NCBI GenBank assembly: GCA_023415375.1
Contig: JAEZKW010000320.1
Span: 1-12,443, forward strand
DNA: 12,443 bases
Reading direction: 5' to 3'
Source: Bacillota bacterium
Lineage (GTDB): Bacteria; Bacillota; UBA4882; UBA8346
Shown: piece after piece, positions 7,657 to 12,443 of the stretch
How the letters are laid out: every line of letters begins with the position of its first letter
Numbering within the stretch: position 1 is the first letter of the stretch
The notes under the pieces: model-generated
Databases searched by the model: none
The model's input: only the letters and a program-made list of their open reading frames with translations
What the model was told of the DNA's origin: nothing
Position numbers and translations under genes: made by a program

Positions 7657-7684
7657 TTTATACAACCGTATTACAATGATTCAA
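7657..7684 (-). promoter_or_regulatory. Candidate promoter of the gsp operon
   Basis: TTGAAT (7684-7679) and TATAAA (7662-7657) are spaced 16 bases apart on the minus strand, close to the sigma70/sigma-A consensus. The -35 box begins immediately after the U-run of the terminator of the upstream gene, so transcription would restart directly behind the stop of the previous unit. It is the best promoter-like pair between the two genes; no experiment or alignment supports it. Confidence 0.55.
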
Positions 7685-7685
7685 C

Positions 7686-7719
7686 AAAAAAGCAAGGGCT
7701 CCAACATCCCCTGCTTTTT
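7686..7719 (-). terminator. Rho-independent terminator after the secreted glycosidase gene
   Basis: On the minus strand AAAAAGCAGGGG (7719-7708), a nine-base loop and CCCTTGC with six T (7698-7686) form a 12-pair stem with one G-U pair and a U-tail. It lies 38 bases past the stop codon at 7758. The A-run on the 5' arm makes it potentially able to work in both directions, although no plus-strand gene faces it. Confidence 0.88.
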
Positions 7720-7757
7720 GAACAGTTCCACCGCCGATTGTCTATAATTTAAACCCT

Positions 7758-10376
7758 CTATTGATCGGCCTTCGCTTCGGAGGGCGAGACCTCAACGGGT
7801 GTAGTATCGACTTCACTAGTATCCCATGTATAATACCAGGATTGTTCAGCTTGATTGCCGAAATTATCGCGAATCTTTAAAGTAAATTTATGTTTGCCAT
7901 CGGAAAGACCTTTGGTGTTCCATTGGATATTGCCGACTGTTTCATTAAAAATGTAGTCATCTTTCTGCGCATCATCCACATAAAACTTGATACGCCCCGC
8001 ATCAATTCCACTGCCCGCATCGGAAACCGTAACCCGAATGTTGGTATATCCAGTCAATGTCGCAGCGTCGGCCGGAGTGATATCTTTAATTACCGGCGGT
8101 GTCAGGTCATCGTTTTTGTAACCATATATCAAACGAATATTATCAATATAAAGGACTCCGGCTGATTTTTTATGGTTATCAGTTTCAATATAACGCACTG
8201 GAGTATAGATGTAGAGCGGCAAAATCTTATCTTGGGGTATAGCCGCTTCGACATATTTCCAGCCAATCCAGTTAACGCCCTCGTTTTTAGGGGTAAAATC
8301 CATATCAAAATTAGTCCCGGTACCATCCTGCAACATTCCGCGGAGCCAGTGTCCCTTTCCGTCGCCATAAACCCACATACCGATAGCCGTTGGATAACCA
8401 TCGATTTTAATGGCCGGAACCGCTTTAAGAAAACATCCAGCAGTTCCTGGTAAACCACCCACCATGTTATATTCCAACTTTAATGATTTTTTGCCGAACA
8501 TAACATATTCCTCACTGGTTTCTTCGCTCATTATGAAACCGCCGGCGGGAATTTTTGTTCGCGTGGCGATCCAGCCGGTGAGTCCATTCTCGAAATCTTC
8601 AATCATAACTGGCAGTTTTCCGACAGATACCGGGATTTCACAACTTTTGTCTCCATATGTTGCTACAATGGTTCCAGTTAGGCCGGAACCTGTAGCCGCC
8701 GTAAAAAGTCCGTTCTGATCAATCGTACCAATATTTCCGGTAACACTCCAGGTAAATTGAGCATTCTGGCAAATAACCGGAAAAGTGTCGGAAGTGGCCT
8801 CAATAGTAATTTGATGAGTTGAGCCGGAATTTGCCGCTAGACTCGTAACATTAAAATGAAAATCAATATCCTGAACCACCCTGATTTCGGCAGTAGCGCT
8901 CCGACGACCCGCCTTGACAGTGATCGTTCCTTTGCCAGCAACTCCCACCGCAGTAAATTTCCCATTATCATCAATGGAACCAATATTCCCCTTAATACTC
9001 CAAGCGAGCAGATCCGGAAGGGTAACAGGCATATAAGCGTTATCCGTTCCCTTGGCGTTAAAATCCAAAGCAGCACCCGCTAAAATCAACGAGTTAACAG
9101 GATTGATATGTAAGTGTTCAAATTTATCTTTGCTGTCTATTGTTGATACCAAAACCCAGGCATTGCCGTCCGGTCGTTCTTTCCCGTCGGAGGGCTGATT
9201 CAAAATCGTTAATTCAGATTCTCCGGGTTTTCGGACTGCAAGCGTCGATGAGCCGCCTCCATCCAAATTAACTGCGGTTACGCATCCTTGCCGACGCAAA
9301 AATTCAGCAGTATCCAATAAATTTAAACCCATACTGTAGCCGGGCCTTCGTCCGTCTAACACGTAGAGAATGATGGTCCCATCCGGTTTAACGCCGAGGC
9401 AAGTTCGGGGATGAACATTGGTATCAGTGGTAACCACTTTTCCATCTTGAAGGATAACGGACAAAGTACCGATAGCTTCCAGTACTGGCAGCCAGTTGCT
9501 TTTGCCTCCCGCTGCGATGATTTCATCGCGAATTTCCAAATTGAGGCTATCTCCGATATTAAGAGTTTTTAGAGCATTAATATTATCCTGATTATTTTCG
9601 GTTTTGACAACTGCAATCACGATTTGATTTTCGGCAATTTTAATATCGCCTGACGCACCCGTGGCATCTTCTTGAATATCTGCCACTTTCAAAGTCATCG
9701 TTTGCCCGATTGCTTGTTTACCGGAAACAATATCGCAAATTACATTATAACTTGGGTAGACTTTATTCTTGGTTGAGTCGCCGAACTCATGGCTAAAAAG
9801 ATAACAACCTGATTCACCCATATCGGCATTTAAACGCGAGGCATTTAAATCTCCGGAGGATAACTTTAAATAAAAATTGAGCTGCATGCTCCCTGTAACG
9901 AGTTCTCCATTAGGTTTGAAACCAATACAAAATTCCTGATTGGGGTAGGTTACCAATCGCCCGTCATGAATCATGGGTCCATCGGGGACACCCGTATTAA
10001 TATTAAACCCATCAGCATTAATTCCGCCAAAAACGACATAACCTTCATTCTCTACATGCTTAATGAATTGGGTCAAGGTGTCTCCACCATACAATCGTTC
10101 TCCATAAGTGGCAATCATTTTTAATTTACTCTCAGAAGGTTTAAATTGAATCGTAAAGCCATGCTCAATTCCTTCGGCTTGATTATGGGCTACATATTCG
10201 TGGTAGGTTGCACCTGGTGCAAAAGCGACCTCACTTTGCCAAAGAACGGTTCCCATGCCTTCCAATGGATAGTTGTCCGCCTTTGTGATAATGGGGGAAA
10301 GGCATAATAATAGACAGCCGACGATAGCTGAGATGATTCTTTCGGTAAAATTCCAATTCGTGTTGCATATTTGCAA
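7758..10376 (-). CDS. Secreted multidomain phosphodiester glycosidase (NAGPA-type) protein
   Basis: The family (NAGPA, phosphodiester glycosidase) cleaves sugars joined through phosphodiesters; the natural substrate here is unknown. From TTG 10376 the product has 872 residues. Residues 1-33 form a Sec signal peptide (hydrophobic IISAIVGCLLLCLSPII, cleavage after TKA). The glycosidase domain spans about 110-412 with FGGINADGF, HPRTCLGVKPDG, LDGRRPGYSMGL and the hallmark NLDGGGSST (370-378). Two Ig-like (Big) repeats follow at about 424-586, each with a W-S-x-x-GNIG-x-ID-x-NG-x-FTA core, then a jelly-roll carbohydrate-binding-like module (about 590-752) and a last Ig-like domain (about 758-853) with a short acidic tail. 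No SLH, LPXTG or membrane anchor is seen. The TTG start follows AAGGAAGG by ten bases and a promoter at 10445-10417; the frame stays open back to 10580, but that lies inside the trp terminator. It stands alone between trpA and gspE. Confidence 0.88.
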   Translation of the reverse strand: MQICNTNWNFTERIISAIVGCLLLCLSPIITKADNYPLEGMGTVLWQSEVAFAPGATYHEYVAHNQAEGIEHGFTIQFKPSESKLKMIATYGERLYGGDTLTQFIKHVENEGYVVFGGINADGFNINTGVPDGPMIHDGRLVTYPNQEFCIGFKPNGELVTGSMQLNFYLKLSSGDLNASRLNADMGESGCYLFSHEFGDSTKNKVYPSYNVICDIVSGKQAIGQTMTLKVADIQEDATGASGDIKIAENQIVIAVVKTENNQDNINALKTLNIGDSLNLEIRDEIIAAGGKSNWLPVLEAIGTLSVILQDGKVVTTDTNVHPRTCLGVKPDGTIILYVLDGRRPGYSMGLNLLDTAEFLRRQGCVTAVNLDGGGSSTLAVRKPGESELTILNQPSDGKERPDGNAWVLVSTIDSKDKFEHLHINPVNSLILAGAALDFNAKGTDNAYMPVTLPDLLAWSIKGNIGSIDDNGKFTAVGVAGKGTITVKAGRRSATAEIRVVQDIDFHFNVTSLAANSGSTHQITIEATSDTFPVICQNAQFTWSVTGNIGTIDQNGLFTAATGSGLTGTIVATYGDKSCEIPVSVGKLPVMIEDFENGLTGWIATRTKIPAGGFIMSEETSEEYVMFGKKSLKLEYNMVGGLPGTAGCFLKAVPAIKIDGYPTAIGMWVYGDGKGHWLRGMLQDGTGTNFDMDFTPKNEGVNWIGWKYVEAAIPQDKILPLYIYTPVRYIETDNHKKSAGVLYIDNIRLIYGYKNDDLTPPVIKDITPADAATLTGYTNIRVTVSDAGSGIDAGRIKFYVDDAQKDDYIFNETVGNIQWNTKGLSDGKHKFTLKIRDNFGNQAEQSWYYTWDTSEVDTTPVEVSPSEAKADQ

Positions 10377-10386
10377 GATGAAATAT

Positions 10387-10394
10387 CCTTCCTT
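10387..10394 (-). promoter_or_regulatory. Ribosome binding site that sets the TTG start at 10376
   Basis: AAGGAAGG lies ten bases before TTG 10376. Starting here gives a standard-length signal peptide. No in-frame ATG between the promoter and this point yields a signal peptide of normal length with its own ribosome site. Confidence 0.65.
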
Positions 10395-10410
10395 ATATGG
10401 ACATGTATTC

Positions 10411-10424
10411 GTTACCATTGTAAC
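10411..10424. promoter_or_regulatory. Operator-like inverted repeat over the -10 box
   Basis: GTTAC-CATT-GTAAC is a 5-4-5 inverted repeat that covers the whole -10 hexamer (10422-10417) of the glycosidase promoter. A symmetric site in this position could hold a repressor dimer. It is short, so chance is a real alternative, and no regulator gene is nearby in the window. Confidence 0.3.
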
Positions 10425-10445
10425 TCTTTGACCGAAAACTGACAA
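10417..10445 (-). promoter_or_regulatory. Promoter of the secreted glycosidase gene
   Basis: TTGTCA (10445-10440), a 17-base spacer and TACAAT (10422-10417) give a near-consensus sigma70/sigma-A promoter on the minus strand. Transcription would begin near 10410, leaving a leader of roughly 34 bases before TTG 10376. It lies just after the trp terminator, so the gene is an independent unit. Confidence 0.75.
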
Positions 10446-10518
10446 ATCGTTTTTTCCAAGTGTATTCGTATATTCTGTAAAAAAATTTAATAGGGAATGC
10501 CTAAAAGGAATTAAAATG

Positions 10519-10590
10519 AAAAAAGATATATAATTTATCGGATCATTTGTCCGTGCGCACAAATTGAATATCCGATTCATTATATATCTT
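10519..10590 (-). terminator. Long hairpin terminator after trpA
   Basis: On the minus strand AAGATATATAAT (10590-10579) pairs with ATTATATATCTT (10534-10523), continued by ATCGGAT/ATCCGAT and ATTTGT/ACAAAT around an eight-base loop (10558-10551), with one internal mismatch and one bulge. A T-run at 10524-10519 follows. It lies 62 bases after the trpA stop and would end the trp operon. It is much longer and more AT-rich than a usual intrinsic terminator, so a degenerate inverted-repeat element serving as terminator is an alternative. Confidence 0.75.
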
Positions 10591-10652
10591 AATTTTAAAA
10601 TCTCTTACTATAACTTTTGTAACGCTAACAAATCAACTGCTTATATTGAGTT

Positions 10653-11435
10653 TTATTCAATCGCATTTCTCAAACTGATAACTAATTTTTTTACTTCACT
10701 AAAACTAGGATCTACCATTGCAGCCTTCACAACCGCGCTTCCAACAATGACTCCATCAGCAAGACTTGCAACCATGTTTGCCTGGTCGGGAGTAGCGATT
10801 CCAAAGCCCACTGCAACCGGTTTATCAGTCAGGGTTTTGATTTTCTGAATAAACTGGGGTAACTCCGGTGGCAGGCTGCTACGGACTCCGGTGACCCCTT
10901 TCAAAGAAACGGCATATAAAAAACCGGTCGAAGCCTCAGCTGCCAAGCGGATTCGTTCTTCATTACTAGTTGGAGCTACCAGAAAATTTAATCCAATATT
11001 ATATTTTGCAGCATACACACTAATTTCCCCCGCTTCATCCGGGGGCAAATCAGGAATGATCAGCCCAGCACACCCTGCATTTTTAATGGCTTGAAAGAAT
11101 TTTGGAAATTCCCGCTGAAAGATCATGTTGTAATACATCATCAAAATCAAGGGTGTTGTTATCTTTGGAGTAACTTTTCCAATGCTCTCTAATATTTTTT
11201 CAAAAGTGCAGCCATTTTGCAATGAACGAACTCCTGCCTGTTGAATGACCGGTCCATCAGCCACCGGATCGGAGAAAGGCACCCCGACTTCTATCAAATC
11301 GGCACCATTATCCGACAAAAGTTGAATTAACTCGACGGTCTTTTCTAAATTGGGATCCCCAGCCATAACATAGGGAATAAAAGCTCTTTTCTTATTTTGG
11401 CGCAGCTCGGAGAATTTTTGAGCAATTACAGTCAT
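10653..11435 (-). CDS. trpA: Tryptophan synthase alpha subunit
   Basis: TrpA cleaves indole-3-glycerol phosphate to indole and glyceraldehyde 3-phosphate in the cytoplasm and passes indole through a tunnel to TrpB. The 260-residue product has full length. The catalytic residues fall at the classical positions: Glu49 in DLIEVGVPFSDP and Asp60 in VADGP. The loop-6 region carries SLKGVTGVRSSLP, and the phosphate-binding end has VGFGIATPDQ and DGVIVGSAVVK. The ATG at 11435 overlaps the trpB stop as ATGA, with GGGGGTG upstream, so the two subunits are translationally coupled. It is the last gene of the trp operon, followed by a long hairpin terminator. Nothing unusual was seen in the protein. Confidence 0.98.
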   Translation of the reverse strand: MTVIAQKFSELRQNKKRAFIPYVMAGDPNLEKTVELIQLLSDNGADLIEVGVPFSDPVADGPVIQQAGVRSLQNGCTFEKILESIGKVTPKITTPLILMMYYNMIFQREFPKFFQAIKNAGCAGLIIPDLPPDEAGEISVYAAKYNIGLNFLVAPTSNEERIRLAAEASTGFLYAVSLKGVTGVRSSLPPELPQFIQKIKTLTDKPVAVGFGIATPDQANMVASLADGVIVGSAVVKAAMVDPSFSEVKKLVISLRNAIE

Positions 11436-12443
11436 AATTTCACCCCCATGACATTCGCTACCGTATAAATATCTTTGTCACCGCGGCCGGAAAGATTGAT
11501 TACCAAAATCTGATCGGATTTCAAAGTAGGAGCGATTTTCATTGCCTCAGCCACTGCGTGGGAACTCTCCAAAGCCGGGATAATGCCTTCGGTCTTTGTA
11601 AGGAATTCAAAACCCTTTAAAGCCTCTTCGTCGGTAATGGTATGATAAACCGCCCGGCCGCTGTCTTTAAGAAAACTATGTTCCGGACCGACACCTGGAT
11701 AATCTAGTCCTGCCGAGATTGAATAGGCTTCAATTACTTGGCCGTCGGGATCAGAAAGTAAATAACTTAAAGCGCCGTGTAATACCCCGGGTTTTCCGTG
11801 GCCCAGGCTGGCAGCATGTTCACCGGTTTCAATTCCTTTGCCCCCGGCTTCAACCCCGATAAGCCGAACTGAAGTTTCCGGTATAAACTCATGAAAAATT
11901 CCCATTGAATTGCTGCCTCCGCCTACACACGCCACTATATAATCGGGGAGTTTCCCCTCAGCAGCCACTATTTGGTTTTTAGTTTCTTTGCCGATCACCG
12001 ATTGAAAATCCCGGACAATACTTGGGTAAGGATGAGGCCCACCTACTGTGCCGAGAATATAGAAGGTATCATCGACATTGGTAACCCAATCCCGCATTGC
12101 TTCATTCATTGCATCTTTTAAAGTGCGGTTACCTGAAGAAACCGGCCTAACCTCAGCACCTAATAGTTTCATCCGAAAAACATTCAAAGATTGACGAGCT
12201 ATATCGACTTCACCCATAAAAACAACACATTCCATTCCAAATTTAGCCGCCACAGTTGCCGTGGCGACTCCATGCTGACCGGCACCGGTTTCAGCGATAA
12301 CCCTTTTTTTGCCCATCCTTTGGGCGAGCAAAATCTGGCCCAAAGTGTTATTTATTTTATGAGCCCCGGTGTGGTTCAAATCTTCCCGTTTAATATAGAC
12401 CTTCCCCCCACCCAGTTCCCGGCTGAAACGATCAGCGTAGTAA
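11432..12443 (-). CDS. trpB: Tryptophan synthase beta subunit, 5' part off window
   Basis: TrpB condenses indole with L-serine to L-tryptophan using pyridoxal phosphate, as the beta half of the alpha2-beta2 synthase. About 336 codons are visible; the frame is open to the right edge and some 60 N-terminal residues of a normal 395-400-residue protein are missing. Visible signatures are KREDLNHTGAHKINN with the PLP-binding Lys, AETGAGQHGVATA with the catalytic Glu, the phosphate-binding loop CVGGGSNSMG, SAGLDYPGVGPEHS, and the C-terminal LSGRGDKD. These identify the common TrpB1 type and not the TrpB2 paralogue. It ends in an ATGA overlap with trpA. The leftmost TTG or ATG codons inside the visible part are internal Leu/Met codons and not starts. 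Confidence 0.97.
   Translation of the reverse strand, partial: YYADRFSRELGGGKVYIKREDLNHTGAHKINNTLGQILLAQRMGKKRVIAETGAGQHGVATATVAAKFGMECVVFMGEVDIARQSLNVFRMKLLGAEVRPVSSGNRTLKDAMNEAMRDWVTNVDDTFYILGTVGGPHPYPSIVRDFQSVIGKETKNQIVAAEGKLPDYIVACVGGGSNSMGIFHEFIPETSVRLIGVEAGGKGIETGEHAASLGHGKPGVLHGALSYLLSDPDGQVIEAYSISAGLDYPGVGPEHSFLKDSGRAVYHTITDEEALKGFEFLTKTEGIIPALESSHAVAEAMKIAPTLKSDQILVINLSGRGDKDIYTVANVMGVKL

Larger units (their letters stand above)
10404..10469. repeat. Pair of 9-base direct repeats flanking the promoter
   Basis: TGTATTCGT occurs at 10404-10412 and again at 10461-10469 on the plus strand (ACGAATACA on the transcribed-sense strand), 57 bases apart start to start. One copy covers the predicted transcription start and the other lies upstream of the -35 box. 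This is compatible with a regulator contacting two sites but could be chance in AT-rich DNA. Confidence 0.4.

Noticed and set aside
8700..9000. Possible internal DNA duplication in the two Ig-like repeats
   Set aside because: The repeats share a protein motif but have diverged at DNA level; they are ordinary tandem Big-type domains, not a recent duplication.
7890..9083. Several plus-strand frames of 75-102 codons opposite the glycosidase gene
   Set aside because: The minus-strand frame has continuous domain structure; the opposite frames have no ribosome sites or family features.
1..12443. CRISPR array, tRNA/rRNA genes, insertion sequence or phage genes
   Set aside because: No regularly spaced repeats, no cloverleaf or rRNA-like sequence, and no transposase or integrase motifs were seen.

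Overview
The window is a gene-dense stretch of a bacterial chromosome in which every convincing gene lies on the minus strand, so it reads from position 12443 down to 1. Three transcription blocks are visible: (1) the end of a tryptophan operon, trpB (5' part cut off) and trpA, closed by a long AT-rich hairpin terminator; (2) a single secreted multidomain protein with a phosphodiester glycosidase (NAGPA-type) domain, with its own promoter and terminator; (3) a type II secretion (gsp) operon in the order gspE-F-G-H-I-J-K-L, with gspL running off the left edge.

The tryptophan genes overlap by ATGA, as is usual for the channelled synthase. The secreted protein should start at a TTG at 10376. A well-formed sigma70-type promoter and a strong ribosome binding site sit just upstream, whereas the open frame extends back into the trp terminator. 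It has a Sec signal peptide, the glycosidase domain, two bacterial Ig-like repeats, a jelly-roll carbohydrate-binding-like module and a final Ig-like domain.

The gsp operon encodes the secretion ATPase (E), the inner-membrane platform (F), the major pseudopilin (G), the minor pseudopilins (H, I, J, K) and the actin-like/bitopic assembly protein (L). The genes from G to L overlap one another, and from G/H to J/K the prepilin leader of each downstream gene is coded within, or directly abuts, the 3' end of the gene before it. The outer-membrane secretin (gspD) and gspC/gspM are not in the window; they would be expected to the left of position 1.

Organism: moderate GC, strong Shine-Dalgarno sites, frequent GTG and TTG starts, sigma-A-like promoters and U-tailed terminators look like a Bacillota-type genome. 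A complete-looking type II secretion set implies an outer membrane, so a diderm lineage related to Bacillota is one reading, but this is inference and other phyla are not excluded.

I see no clearly unprecedented system. The best leads are the secreted glycosidase as a candidate substrate of the adjacent secretion system, a paired-repeat and operator-like arrangement around its promoter, a possible c-di-GMP-type N-terminal domain on GspE, and the unusual low-complexity inserts in GspH and GspK.
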